Shown: positions 15,609-24,422 of the stretch, piece after piece
Layout: the number at the start of each line of letters is the position of its first letter
Numbering within the stretch: the stretch's first letter is position 1
Program-made: the position numbers and the translations under genes
Notes under the pieces: model-generated
The model's input: only the letters and a program-made list of their open reading frames with translations
What the model was told of the DNA's origin: nothing
Database searches by the model: none
Source of the DNA: Veillonellaceae bacterium
Lineage (GTDB): Bacteria > Bacillota_C > Negativicutes > UBA1444
NCBI GenBank assembly: GCA_012798135.1
Contig: JAAZNU010000051.1
Coordinates: 1-26,075, forward strand
DNA length: 26,075 bases
Direction of reading: 5' to 3'

Positions 15609-16940
15609 TTAAAAACAAATCAGAATGATGCCGATACAGAGGGCCACATAGAGGAAGGCAAACCCCCCGTTGTCTTTCGGGCCGACAGTGACCGGGCTTT
15701 GCTGGGTCAAGCTGCCCAATAACAGAGCGGCGGCGGAAAACGGCGACAGCACGGAGTAGAGCATATAACCGGCGAGATAGGCGCCGGCCATCTGAAGGGT
15801 AGACAGCGGAACGCTGCCTGGTGGCAGCGAGGTCGCCAACGCGGCAATGGTGATCATCGGATGGATGCCGACGGTGGAGAACAAACCAATGGCCAAGACT
15901 AGGATCGGCAGCAGCAACAAGGGCGTATCCAGTCCCAGTTGGTTGATCATGAGGGGAATATAGCGGGGGATGTCGGAGATCCCGAGCGCGTACCCGAAAA
16001 AGCCGATCGCGGTGAACAAAACGATTTCATTGGTGATCAACGGCAGGCGATACTGCAAATAATCCCGGGTCTGGTCGATGTACGCTTCGCTCCGGCCATA
16101 GGCCAGGGCCAGCAACAACGGGCCGATGAGCGAGACCAGCGGAACAATGACCATGGCGCTTTTTTTTGTTACTTGTTCCAGCGCAACAATCATAAAAATG
16201 AGCACCGCAGTCTGAAAACTTAGCTTCCAGAGGCTTTTGCGGGAGGCTTCGGAGGCGTTCGAAGATTCGGGAACAGTAATGGGAGGAAATTTTGATGCCC
16301 GGCCATATTCCAACCACCCCAACCCCAGCAGCAGAGGAATGCCGGCGGCGGCCAACGTGATACCCAACGGAGCGAGATCCAGCCAGGACAAATTGACATA
16401 TTGCGCGATGAAGGCCACGGAAATGTAGCTGGGCGACCATAAAGTGTTCGGCAGAAATCCCCGGATTAACGCGCTGCTGAATAATTTCACCGGGAATTTT
16501 TTCGCCAAAGGACGGAACAGTTGGTGCACAAAATGAAAGCTGGCCAGGTTGATCAATGACGCGAGCAGGGTGAGAAGCGTCGAGACCACGAGGTAGAACC
16601 GAAACGGCGACGACACATATTTTACGGCAATATCCGACAGGTGCTGCTGATAAGGTTCAAAATACAGGATGCTGCTCAATAGCGGCACTGTAAGCAACAG
16701 GGAAATCAGCGGGGCGTTGAAGGCGCAGGCCTTGATCCAGCCATTCGGGGGGACTTGATAAGTCCACATCAAATAAAGGCCGACAGCGATCAACAACAGC
16801 GACATATAACGGGTGCTGGAGCGTGTTTCAAAAAATGTGAGCCCGAACAGCGCCAACGAGACCACCGCCATGACGGTCGGCAGGAACGGCTGGGGAAAGA
16901 ACGAGTTGATCAAGAACAACGATATATAGATTATTTTCAT
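15609..16940 (-). CDS. Multi-pass membrane protein, permease-like, function not recognised
   Basis: 443 residues, almost wholly hydrophobic, with roughly ten to twelve membrane segments and a polar central loop (KFPPITVPESSNASEASRK, around 218-236) dividing two halves. Each half contains a Ser/Pro-rich re-entrant-like segment: NTLWSPSYISVAFIAQYVN in the first and STVGIHPMITIAALATS in the second. This two-fold arrangement is reminiscent of the ion-transporter superfamily (TRAP large subunits, gluconate and citrate permeases), but I do not recognise the family. The ATG at 16940 has no good RBS, so the start may lie further in. It is a single gene convergent with the dienoyl-CoA reductase and separated from it by a terminator. 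An organic-anion permease role is only a guess. Confidence 0.7.
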   Translation of the reverse strand: MKIIYISLFLINSFFPQPFLPTVMAVVSLALFGLTFFETRSSTRYMSLLLIAVGLYLMWTYQVPPNGWIKACAFNAPLISLLLTVPLLSSILYFEPYQQHLSDIAVKYVSSPFRFYLVVSTLLTLLASLINLASFHFVHQLFRPLAKKFPVKLFSSALIRGFLPNTLWSPSYISVAFIAQYVNLSWLDLAPLGITLAAAGIPLLLGLGWLEYGRASKFPPITVPESSNASEASRKSLWKLSFQTAVLIFMIVALEQVTKKSAMVIVPLVSLIGPLLLALAYGRSEAYIDQTRDYLQYRLPLITNEIVLFTAIGFFGYALGISDIPRYIPLMINQLGLDTPLLLLPILVLAIGLFSTVGIHPMITIAALATSLPPGSVPLSTLQMAGAYLAGYMLYSVLSPFSAAALLLGSLTQQSPVTVGPKDNGGFAFLYVALCIGIILICF

Positions 16941-17031
16941 GCTGTTTGCAAAGAAACGCCAATTGTGAAGAATGGTGAACTGTCCCTTCTCTCGTGAATT
17001 TTTGACAGCGGATGGGTTTTCAGGCGCTTAA

Positions 17032-17268
17032 GCCTACTACTTTAAACTTCGCCAACAACAAGCTGTTTCCCTTTTCAATGCGACGATCCATAAGATCGCG
17101 CCCATTGTCAAACGGCTAAATTCTGCAGCCGAAAGACTGGCTGCAGAATTTAGCCTAAGCATATTGCAAAGTCCGGGAAACTGTTGGGCAAGCATCGGAC
17201 ACCAATATCGTCTTGATATTTCCTTTTCTATATCGATACGAAGCTTAACGCGCCTTGCTGTTTTTTGA
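17032..17268 (+). pseudogene. Orphan coding-like fragment with no start codon
   Basis: 78 codons are open between stops with no ATG, GTG or TTG near the beginning, and the protein-like stretch LFNATIHKIAPIVKRLNSAA continues as a helical, Ala/Glu/Arg-rich segment. The amino-acid makeup resembles real protein more than the other frames do, so it may be the tail of a deleted gene. I do not recognise a family, and chance is possible. A short minus-strand frame over the same bases lacks an RBS. Confidence 0.2.
17114..17155. repeat. Perfect 17-bp inverted repeat
   Basis: GGCTAAATTCTGCAGCC (17114-17130) and its exact complement (17139-17155) surround the 8-base loop GAAAGACT. There is no T-run on either side. 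It could be an extrachromosomal-element or REP-like palindrome, an operator or an mRNA hairpin. Confidence 0.8.
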
Positions 17269-17371
17269 TGCTGCAACTGGTATGACCAGTCTGGGTGGTG
17301 GCCGCTTTAAATGAATAGTGGTAGAATAATACGGTCACAGTGGACATGGACAGGTTTATTGGGGAGGATTT

Positions 17372-18727
17372 ATGGATCAGGCCAAGTTGCTGGGAGAAGA
17401 GAAGATTTCCAAACTGTTGCGGAGCTATTCCGTGCCGGCCATCATCGGCATGGTGGTAAACGCATTATATAATGTGGTGGACAGCATCTTCGTCGGTCAG
17501 GGTGTCGGGGAAATCGGCCTGGTGGCGGTGACGCTGGCGTTTCCGCTGATGGTTGTCCTGATGGCGGTCGGCATGTTCGTCGGTCTGGGCGCCGCCGCAC
17601 TTGTTTCGATCCGGCTGGGCCAACAGGACAAGGATGGCGCCGAGATGATTTTGGGCAATGCCGTCACGCTGATGATTATTTTGGTCCTGCTTACGACCGC
17701 CGTTTCCTTGTCGTTTTTGGACTCTCTGCTGGTTTTGCTGGGAGCGACGCCGGAAGTCATGCCCTATGCGCGGGATTTCTCGACCATCATTCTGGCCGGC
17801 AGCATTTTCATGCACGTGAGCTTCGGCATCAATAACCTGATCCGGGCCCAGGGCGATCCCAAGACCGCCCTGAAAACGATGTTGATTGCCGCGTTGCTGA
17901 ATGCGGTGCTGAATCCGTTGTTCATCTTTGGGTTTCACATGGGGATCAAGGGGTCGGCCTGGGCGACCGTCTTGGCGCAGGCCGTGGCGACAGTCTGGGT
18001 GCTGGCGTATTTTATCCGGGGTGCGGGAACCATGCGACTGCAAATCAAGAATCTGCCGTTGCGCCGGGAGATTGTCGCCGGCATTGCCCGGATCGGCATG
18101 GCGCCGTTTCTGCTGCAACTCAGCGCCAGTCTGGTCATGGTGATTCTCAACTATCAACTGCTGGCTTACGGCGGCGTATTGGCGGTGGCGGCGTTCGGCA
18201 TTGTCAATCGCGTGCTGATGCTTAGCCTGATGCCGGTCATGGGCATCAGCCAGGGTGCGCAGCCGATTATTGGTTTCAATTACGGGGCAGGAAATTACCG
18301 GCGGGTTATCGAAGTGGTAAAACTGGCGACGTTCGCGGCAACCGCGTTTTGTTGTCTGGGTTTTTTGGCGATTCTGCTGTTTGACGAACCGATCGTCCGC
18401 TTGTTCAACGGCAATGTCGAGCTGGTACGGCTGGGTGCGACCGGCCTGAAAACCTTTTTGGCGCTGTTGCCGATTATCGGCGTGCAACTGATCGGCGCCA
18501 ATTATTTTCAGGCGGTGGGCAAGGCCAAATATGCGATTGTTTTCAATCTGCTGCGCCAGATCATTTTGCTGATTCCCCTGGTATATATTTTGCCGAAGTT
18601 TTTCGGGTTGATGGGCATTTGGCTGGCCGGACCGATTTCCGACCTGGTAGCGTCCGTGGTCACGGCCTGGTTTGTGGCCCGCGAGATCAAAAATCTGGAA
18701 CGGCGTGCTGCGCTGCGAACGCGGTGA
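17372..18727 (+). CDS. MATE-family multidrug/organic-cation exporter
   Basis: A 451-residue protein with twelve predicted membrane segments in two homologous halves, the standard MATE size. The family exports organic cations, drugs or metabolites using a Na+ or H+ gradient. Supporting stretches are SVPAIIGMVVNALYNVVDSI (19-38), which is the first MATE helix, FGINNLIRAQGDPKTA (about 150-165), and GISQGAQPIIGFNYGAGNYRR, which is the start of the second MATE half. GGGGAGG sits just upstream of the ATG. It is followed after only 24 bases by an M20 amidohydrolase and then a nitroreductase, so all three are probably cotranscribed; the exporter may remove a product of their chemistry. Confidence 0.93.
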   Translation: MDQAKLLGEEKISKLLRSYSVPAIIGMVVNALYNVVDSIFVGQGVGEIGLVAVTLAFPLMVVLMAVGMFVGLGAAALVSIRLGQQDKDGAEMILGNAVTLMIILVLLTTAVSLSFLDSLLVLLGATPEVMPYARDFSTIILAGSIFMHVSFGINNLIRAQGDPKTALKTMLIAALLNAVLNPLFIFGFHMGIKGSAWATVLAQAVATVWVLAYFIRGAGTMRLQIKNLPLRREIVAGIARIGMAPFLLQLSASLVMVILNYQLLAYGGVLAVAAFGIVNRVLMLSLMPVMGISQGAQPIIGFNYGAGNYRRVIEVVKLATFAATAFCCLGFLAILLFDEPIVRLFNGNVELVRLGATGLKTFLALLPIIGVQLIGANYFQAVGKAKYAIVFNLLRQIILLIPLVYILPKFFGLMGIWLAGPISDLVASVVTAWFVAREIKNLERRAALRTR

Positions 18728-18751
18728 GTGTGCAATAAAGGAGGAACCGGA

Positions 18752-20200
18752 ATGGACAAACAGCGAATTTATGGCATCATTGATGATAGAAAAGAATGGT
18801 TTGCCCGAGCCAGCGAGGCGATCTGGGAATATGCCGAGCTGAGATTTGAAGAGACCCGGTCCGCGGAGTTGCTGTGTGATATGCTGACGGAAGCCGGATT
18901 CACCGTGGAGAAGGGAATCGGCGGCCTGGCCACCGCGTTTGCGGCCAGTTATGGCAATGGTGGCCCGGTGGTGGCGCTTTTGGGCGAATACGACGCATTG
19001 GCCGGTCTGAACCAAGCACTTGGGCGGGCGGAACTAAAACCGTTGCCGGAACGAAAAAATGGCCACGGCTGCGGCCATAACCTGCTCGGGGTGGGGGCGT
19101 TGGCGGCGGCTGTGGCCGTCAAGGAATATTTGGTGGAACAAAAAATTCCCGGTACCGTCCGTTACTATGGCTGCCCCGGGGAAGAAGGAGGTTCAGGAAA
19201 AACTTTTCTGGCCCGGGAAGGGGTTTTTGCCGGCGCGGACGTCGCGTTGACTTGGCATCCGATGACGCACAATACGGTGTTTTCCATGAGTACCCTAGCC
19301 AATTTCCAGGTTGCTTTCAAATTCCACGGCAAGAGCGCCCATGCCGGCACCGCGCCGCATTTGGGACGTAGCGCCCTGGATGCGGTGGAACTGATGAATG
19401 TGGGTGTGAATTACCTGCGCGAGCATATTGTGCCGGAGGCGCGGATTCATTATGCCGTGACCGATACGGGCGGAGTGTCGCCCAATGTGGTGCAGGCGGA
19501 GGCGGAGGTTCTCTATTTGATGCGGGCGCCGCAAGTGGACCAAGTTCGGGAGATCTACGAGAGGATTTGTAAAATTGCCCAAGGGGCGGCCTTGATGACG
19601 GAAACAGCATGTGAAGTGCTGTTTGAGAAGGCGTGCTCCAACTTTATTCCCAATGCGGTGTTGGGGGAAGTATTGTTGACTCATTTCCAGGCCGTCGGTG
19701 CGCCGGTTCCGGATGAAAGCGAACTTGAGTTCGCCCGGGCCATTCAGGCTACGCTGACGGAACAGGACCGCCGCAATGATCTGCAAATGGCCGCCGATTT
19801 TCTGGGCGGGGTAAGCCAGGCGAACGTCGCGGATCTTTCCCGGACAGTGTTGTCCGACCGGATTCTGGATTGCGTGCATTCGCCCAAACTGTTGACTGGA
19901 TCGACCGATGTCGGCGATGTCAGCTGGCTGATGCCGACGGCCCAGCTTTGCGTGGCCTGTCAGGCTTTCGGCACGCCGGGGCATTCCTGGCAGACGGTGG
20001 CGCAGAGCGCGACGGCGTTCGCGCACAAAGGCATGCTGACCGCGGCGAAGGTATTGGCGGCCACAGCGGTGGAAATCCTGGAACATCCCGAACTGGCCGC
20101 GGCGGCGCAGGAGGAGCTGCGGTCTGGTTTGGCCGGAGCGGCTTATGTATGCCCGATCCTGGCGGGCATTGCCCCCAAGTTGGCGCCGCAGGTTAAATAG
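18752..20200 (+). CDS. M20-family amidohydrolase, AbgB-like (aminobenzoyl-glutamate hydrolase type)
   Basis: 482 residues, the length of AbgB, the larger-type subunit of p-aminobenzoyl-glutamate hydrolase. Metal-binding motifs are visible: LLGEYDAL (77-83), GHGCGHN (104-110), PGEEGGSGK (142-150) with Glu144/145, and TWHPMTHN (168-174). The C-terminus (HKGMLTAAKVLAATAVEIL) is also AbgB-like. ATG 18752 is set by AAGGAGG (18738-18744) with 7-nt spacing. No abgA partner is adjacent, so it may be a homomeric amidohydrolase acting on some N-acyl or aryl-amide substrate. Cotranscription with the MATE exporter and nitroreductase is likely from the spacing. Confidence 0.88.
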   Translation: MDKQRIYGIIDDRKEWFARASEAIWEYAELRFEETRSAELLCDMLTEAGFTVEKGIGGLATAFAASYGNGGPVVALLGEYDALAGLNQALGRAELKPLPERKNGHGCGHNLLGVGALAAAVAVKEYLVEQKIPGTVRYYGCPGEEGGSGKTFLAREGVFAGADVALTWHPMTHNTVFSMSTLANFQVAFKFHGKSAHAGTAPHLGRSALDAVELMNVGVNYLREHIVPEARIHYAVTDTGGVSPNVVQAEAEVLYLMRAPQVDQVREIYERICKIAQGAALMTETACEVLFEKACSNFIPNAVLGEVLLTHFQAVGAPVPDESELEFARAIQATLTEQDRRNDLQMAADFLGGVSQANVADLSRTVLSDRILDCVHSPKLLTGSTDVGDVSWLMPTAQLCVACQAFGTPGHSWQTVAQSATAFAHKGMLTAAKVLAATAVEILEHPELAAAAQEELRSGLAGAAYVCPILAGIAPKLAPQVK

Positions 20201-20244
20201 GATTTTTCTGCCGAAAAACAGATGATAGCGGGGAGGAATGCGCA

Positions 20245-21123
20245 ATGAATAGTCCGGTTACAGAATTGATACGGCGACGCTTCTCCTGCCGGCGCCATCC
20301 GGAACAGCCGCTGTCAGCGGCCGCCAGACAAGAATTGCAGCGGTATCTGACGGAGTTGGGAAACGGTCCGTTCGGCAACCGCGTGCGCTTTTTGCTGCTG
20401 AGCGCCACCGAGCAGGATCGCCAGGAACTGAAAGGCGTCGGGACTTACGGCGTGGTCAAACATGCCGCCGGATTCATCGTGGGCGCTGTCGGACCCGGAC
20501 GGAAAAATCTCGAGGATTTTGGCTATCTGATGGAACAGGCGATTTTATTCGCTACGGATCTGGGGCTGGGAACCTGCTGGCTGGGCGGCAGCTTCACTAA
20601 AAGCGGTTTTGCAAAAAAAATCGGCGCGACGGCGGCCGAAATCGTGCCGGCGGTCGCGTCCGTCGGTTACGTGGCGGAAACCAGCCAAGCCGAAGACTGG
20701 ATCCGCCGCCGGGCGGGCGGCGCGAGCCGGTTGCCGGCGGAACAACTGTTTTTTGAAGAACGGTTTGGAAATCCCCTGCAAAGCGACGCTTTGGGCGAGC
20801 TTGCCGTTGTGCTGGACATGGTGCGCTGGGCGCCGTCGGCCTCGAACAAACAACCGTGGCGAATCGTCCACGCGGGAAACGCCTGGCATTTCTATCTGCA
20901 GCGCACGCCGGGCTATGGCAAAGACAGTCTGATCGGCAAATTGTTGGGCGTGGCGGATGTGCAAAGAGTGGATCTGGGGATTGCCATGTGCCATTTTGAG
21001 CTGACCATGCAGGAGCGGGGCGTGCCGGGCGGATGGGTTGAGCAGGAACCGGCCGTGACGCGGCCCGACCAATATGCGGAGTATGTCGCCAGCTGGCTGG
21101 CCGCTCCAACTTCGCTTGGCTGA
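20245..21123 (+). CDS. Nitroreductase-family flavoprotein
   Basis: 292 residues. The beginning (LIRRRFSCRRHPEQPLS, 9-25) is the FMN-phosphate-binding arginine cluster of nitroreductases, and DFGYLMEQAILFATDLGLGTCWLG (about 92-115) is the family's core helix and strand. A second nitroreductase-like element, MVRWAPSASNKQPWRIV, follows near 192-208, so the protein looks like the two-lobe single-chain type that mimics the usual dimer. GGGGAGG precedes the ATG. It is last in the MATE-amidohydrolase group and ends at a strong terminator. The family reduces nitro, quinone or flavin-like substrates with NAD(P)H; the true substrate is unknown. Confidence 0.85.
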   Translation: MNSPVTELIRRRFSCRRHPEQPLSAAARQELQRYLTELGNGPFGNRVRFLLLSATEQDRQELKGVGTYGVVKHAAGFIVGAVGPGRKNLEDFGYLMEQAILFATDLGLGTCWLGGSFTKSGFAKKIGATAAEIVPAVASVGYVAETSQAEDWIRRRAGGASRLPAEQLFFEERFGNPLQSDALGELAVVLDMVRWAPSASNKQPWRIVHAGNAWHFYLQRTPGYGKDSLIGKLLGVADVQRVDLGIAMCHFELTMQERGVPGGWVEQEPAVTRPDQYAEYVASWLAAPTSLG

Positions 21124-21159
21124 CCCGGGTTCGGTGGATCGCGGTTGCGGCGCAAACAG

Positions 21160-21203
21160 AGCGCGGGATCTTGCCCTGAAGCAAAGACCCCGCGCTTTTT
21201 TTG
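21160..21203. terminator. Bidirectional terminator between nitroreductase and atypical SDR
   Basis: AGCGCGGG pairs with CCCGCGCT, with inner pairs TCTTGC/GCAAAGA, followed by seven T on the plus strand. It lies between convergent genes. Confidence 0.9.
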
Positions 21204-21213
21204 CGTTCTGTTC

Positions 21214-22002
21214 TCAAAAAGTTTTGGTCATGCCGCCGTCGACCAGTACGGTCTGGCCGGTAATGTACGTGTTGGCCTCGGAACAGAGAAATACGGCCAA
21301 CTTGGCGAATTCCTCAGGGGTTCCGTAACGACCGAGGGGGATGGTTTTGACCATGCTTTCGTAGACCTGTTCCAGCGGAATTCCGGCCTTGGCGGCCCGA
21401 ATCTGGTCGAGCTGCTGGATCCTCGCCGTTTCGATTCGCCCCGGCCCCATCACGTTGACCAGGATGTTTTCCTTGCCCAGTTCCTGCGACAGGGTTTTGG
21501 TGAGCCCCATGACGCCGAGTCGGAACGTGTTGGACAGGATCAGGTTTTCCAATACCTGCTTTACCGAGGACGAAGTAAAGTTGACGATCCGTCCCATGCC
21601 CTGCTGCCGCATCGAGGGCAATACCGCCCGAATGGTCCGGATATAGGACAGCAGATTCAATTCATAAGCCTTTTGCCAGGCGGCGTCCGAAAAATCGTCG
21701 AAGGTTCCGGCAGGAGGCCCGCCGGCGTTATTCACCAGAGCAAAAATCGGGCCGAATTTGGCGACGGTATTGTCTACTGCCCGCTGAATGTCTTCGGGTT
21801 TCGTCACATCACCGATCGTAAAGGCCGGCTGTTTGCCGGTCAACTCTTGTATTTCCGATTGAGTGTACCGAAGAGACTCTTCGCCGCGACTGAAGAGCAT
21901 GACGTTGGCGCCTTCGCGGGCGAATTCCAGGGCGGTCGCCTTCCCCAGCCCCGTGCTGGAGGCCATGACTAAAACCGCCTTTTGGCGCAGTCCCAGTTCC
22001 AT
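21214..22002 (-). CDS. Atypical short-chain dehydrogenase lacking the catalytic Tyr-x3-Lys
   Basis: A 262-residue SDR-fold protein with NNAGG (91-95), NFTSSS (141-146) and a C-terminal ITGQTVLVDGGMTK typical of FabG-like proteins. The nucleotide loop is degenerate (MASSTGLGKA, 13-22), and the expected Tyr-x3-Lys is replaced by SNTFR (157-161). This agrees with a known divergent BKR-like SDR subgroup that departs from both the NAD motif and the catalytic tetrad. ATG 22002 follows AAGGAG (complement of 22015-22020) at 12 nt, slightly long; the frame stays open to a TTG at 22026. It is monocistronic and convergent with the nitroreductase. Function is unknown; it may bind a ligand without standard SDR chemistry. 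Confidence 0.85.
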   Translation of the reverse strand: MELGLRQKAVLVMASSTGLGKATALEFAREGANVMLFSRGEESLRYTQSEIQELTGKQPAFTIGDVTKPEDIQRAVDNTVAKFGPIFALVNNAGGPPAGTFDDFSDAAWQKAYELNLLSYIRTIRAVLPSMRQQGMGRIVNFTSSSVKQVLENLILSNTFRLGVMGLTKTLSQELGKENILVNVMGPGRIETARIQQLDQIRAAKAGIPLEQVYESMVKTIPLGRYGTPEEFAKLAVFLCSEANTYITGQTVLVDGGMTKTF

Positions 22003-22073
22003 AATGCGCTCACGCTCCTTTGCCAATGTTTTTTTCGGCTAAACCCGGATGCGATGATTGAATTTTCTGTCTG

Positions 22074-22079
22074 ATTATA
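22074..22079 (-). promoter_or_regulatory. Possible -10 element for the atypical SDR gene
   Basis: A perfect TATAAT on the minus strand in the 231-base divergent region between this SDR and fbp, with no good -35 at 17 bases. I found no convincing promoter for fbp in the same stretch. Confidence 0.25.
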
Positions 22080-22233
22080 TTCTGCCTCAAAATTAACCAT
22101 TTTGCAACGCGCCGGCGGACGAACTGGGCAGGACTTTGCCCGGCAAGTCGGGAAACAATGAAAAGCAAACGGAGCGAGTGCGCTGGTCGCGGCAGGGCGA
22201 AAATAAATCGTGAATTTGACAATGGAGGGAACG

Positions 22234-24216
22234 ATGACTCAGGATTATGATATTCCTTATCTGCGGTTACTGGCGGAGAAATATCCGTCCATTCAGGCTG
22301 CTTCCAATGAAATTGTCAGATTGTCGTCGATATTGGAGTTGCCGAAAGAGACGGAACATTTTTTGTCCGACGTGCATGGCGAATATGAAGCGTTTTCCCA
22401 TGTCATCCGCAACGGCGCCGGTTCGATCCGGCGAAAGATTGGCGAGCTGTTCGCCGACTCGCTGACCAAGCAGGAGCAACAGAGCTTGGCGACTTTGATT
22501 TATTACCCGGCGGAAAAGTCGACGCTGTTGCTGCAAACCGCGCTGGACCCGGCGGAATGGAGTCGTCTTACGTTGACGCGACTGATCCGGCTGTGCCGGT
22601 TGCTGACATCCAAATATCGACGGGAAAGCGTACGCGACTTGCTGCCAGCACCGGCGGTGCCGCTGGTGGAAGAGCTGTTGGAGGAGCAGGAGAACGTCGG
22701 CAATAAGCAAGACTATTACCGGACGCTCCTCGATTCGATCGTGTCCACGGGCAGCGCCCGGTTTTTTATCATTTGCCTGGCGGAGCTGATCCAGCGTCTG
22801 GCGATCGCCCGGGTGCATGTGATCGGCGATATCTATGACCGGGGGCCGGGAGCGCACCTGATTCTGGACGCTCTGATGAAACACCGGCAAGTCGATATCC
22901 AGTGGGGAAACCATGATATTCTATGGATGGGGGCGGCTGCCGGCAGCGAAGCCTGCATCGCCAATGTGGTCCGAACCTCTCTGCGTTACGGCAACATGGA
23001 GACGTTGGAAAACGGCTATGGCGTGAGCCTGCTGCCGCTGGCGTCGTTCGCCATTGAAACTTACGGCGATGATCCCTGCAAGGTCTTTATACCCAAAGTT
23101 TCCCAGGACGGGTCCTTTACCAGTCAGGAAATCCGATTGATGGCGCAGATGCAGAAAGCGATCGCCATGATTCAATTCAAGCTGGAGAGTCAGGTCATCA
23201 AGCGTCGTCCGCACTATCAAATGAGCGGCCGCCTGTTGCTGGAGCAAATCGATTACGAAGCGGGAACCCTGTCGTTGCAGGGACGAACCTATCCGCTGCT
23301 GGACCGGCATTTCCCGACGGTCGATCCGGCGAACCCCGACCAATTGACCGCCGCCGAGCAGCTCGTCATGGAAAAATTGCGATTTTCGTTCACGAACAGC
23401 AAAAAGCTGCAGGAGCATGTCCGCTTTCTTTATTCCCGGGGCAGCATCTATCTGATCCATGACGGCAACTTGCTGTATCATGGTTGCATTGCCATGAATG
23501 AGGACGGCTCGTTCCGGTCGTTCAATGTGGACGGACAGGCATTCGCCGGCAAAGCCTTTCTGGACCGGGTCGACCGGCTGGCTCGCCAGGGCTATTACGC
23601 CACGGACAATCCCGCACAGAAACAGTACGGTCTCGATGCCATGTGGTTTTTGTGGTGCGCCCCGCAGTCACCCCTGTTCGGCAAGGAAAAAATGGCGACG
23701 TTTGAGCGATATTTTCTCGCGGATTCCAGTACGCATTATGCCGACGCCAATCCGCGCCAGGAACGCCGCAACGCCTATTATGTCCTGCGGGACCGGGAAG
23801 AGACGGCCTGCAAAATTCTCGCCGAGTTCGGCCTGGACTGCAAGACTGGCCACATCATCAACGGCCATGTGCCGGTAAAGGTGGCCAAGGGCGAACGTCC
23901 CGTCAAGGCCAATGGCAAACTGATCGTGATTGACGGCGGTTTTTCCCGGGCTTATCAGAAGGAAACCGGCATCGCCGGCTATACGCTGATTTCCAATTCG
24001 CAGGGGTGGCTGCTCGCGGCCCACCAGGCCTTTGAATCCCGACACAAGGCGGTGGCGGAGGAGCAGGACATCGATTCGGCGACGGAAATCATCGAGAGCC
24101 ACCCGGTGCGTCTGCGTATCCGGCACACGGACCAGGGACGGCGGGTCCAGCAGAAAATCGATCAATTGCAGAGGCTGCTGGCCGCTTATCGGGGCGGGCA
24201 GTTAAAGGAGCAATAA
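22234..24216 (+). CDS. fbp: Class III fructose-1,6-bisphosphatase (Firmicutes type)
   Basis: 660 residues, close to the roughly 670 of Bacillus subtilis Fbp. It hydrolyses fructose-1,6-bisphosphate to fructose-6-phosphate, the irreversible gluconeogenic step. Metallophosphoesterase motifs are clear: FLSDVHGEYEAF (43-54), VIGDIYDRGPG (196-206) and WGNHDILWMG (224-233), with INGHVPVKVAKGERPVK late in the chain. ATG 22234 is chosen for the close GGAGGG; an ATG at 22222 and a GTG at 22210 lie upstream in frame. Known family members need Mn2+ and are stimulated by phosphoenolpyruvate. It stands alone and fits an organism that grows on organic acids and must make sugars from acetyl-CoA or C4 units. 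Confidence 0.96.
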   Translation: MTQDYDIPYLRLLAEKYPSIQAASNEIVRLSSILELPKETEHFLSDVHGEYEAFSHVIRNGAGSIRRKIGELFADSLTKQEQQSLATLIYYPAEKSTLLLQTALDPAEWSRLTLTRLIRLCRLLTSKYRRESVRDLLPAPAVPLVEELLEEQENVGNKQDYYRTLLDSIVSTGSARFFIICLAELIQRLAIARVHVIGDIYDRGPGAHLILDALMKHRQVDIQWGNHDILWMGAAAGSEACIANVVRTSLRYGNMETLENGYGVSLLPLASFAIETYGDDPCKVFIPKVSQDGSFTSQEIRLMAQMQKAIAMIQFKLESQVIKRRPHYQMSGRLLLEQIDYEAGTLSLQGRTYPLLDRHFPTVDPANPDQLTAAEQLVMEKLRFSFTNSKKLQEHVRFLYSRGSIYLIHDGNLLYHGCIAMNEDGSFRSFNVDGQAFAGKAFLDRVDRLARQGYYATDNPAQKQYGLDAMWFLWCAPQSPLFGKEKMATFERYFLADSSTHYADANPRQERRNAYYVLRDREETACKILAEFGLDCKTGHIINGHVPVKVAKGERPVKANGKLIVIDGGFSRAYQKETGIAGYTLISNSQGWLLAAHQAFESRHKAVAEEQDIDSATEIIESHPVRLRIRHTDQGRRVQQKIDQLQRLLAAYRGGQLKEQ

Positions 24217-24283
24217 AGGCCGTTTTTTGTTTTTCAAGTTTGCGATTCGGTTTGCGATCGGGCAGGCGTATCTTGCGGAATCA

Positions 24284-24312
24284 TTGCCAAACACAATGCC
24301 AGGATGTATAAT
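24284..24312 (+). promoter_or_regulatory. Sigma-A promoter of the alanine/glycine symporter gene
   Basis: TTGCCA (24284-24289), 17 bases, then a perfect TATAAT (24307-24312). The start near 24319 gives a leader of about 105 nt that contains a small GTGC-TTTT-GCAC hairpin. Confidence 0.75.
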
Positions 24313-24422
24313 ACGACGGGAGTTTTGTGCTTTTGCACGAGTTTGTTTGAACAATCGAATAAGACGGCGGAGGTGAAACGAACAAGATAGTTTAGCCGAT
24401 AAACAGGAGAGGGGATGAAATC

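Larger units (their letters stand above)
16941..17371. other. 431-base region without a clear gene
   Basis: It lies between a minus-strand permease and a plus-strand MATE gene and contains a perfect 17-bp inverted repeat (17114-17155) inside an orphan open frame (17032-17268). A weak -10 (TAGAAT, 17322-17327) and GGGGAGG upstream of the MATE ATG are present. A direct repeat GTGAA-N6-GTGAA near 16965 could bind a regulator. No sigma-A -35 of quality was found. Confidence 0.4.

Noticed and set aside
17037..17276. Short minus-strand frame of 79 codons in the gap before the MATE gene
   Set aside because: TTG start without an RBS, no family resemblance, and it spans the palindrome.
17465..19015. 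A 516-codon minus-strand open frame opposite the MATE and M20 genes
   Set aside because: Rich in Gln, His, Arg and Asp with no fold-like pattern, it is the antisense shadow of GC-rich coding genes that have clear families and RBSs on the plus strand.
21145..21972. A plus-strand open frame of about 275 codons over the atypical SDR
   Set aside because: It overlaps a terminator and lies antisense to a protein with clear SDR features.
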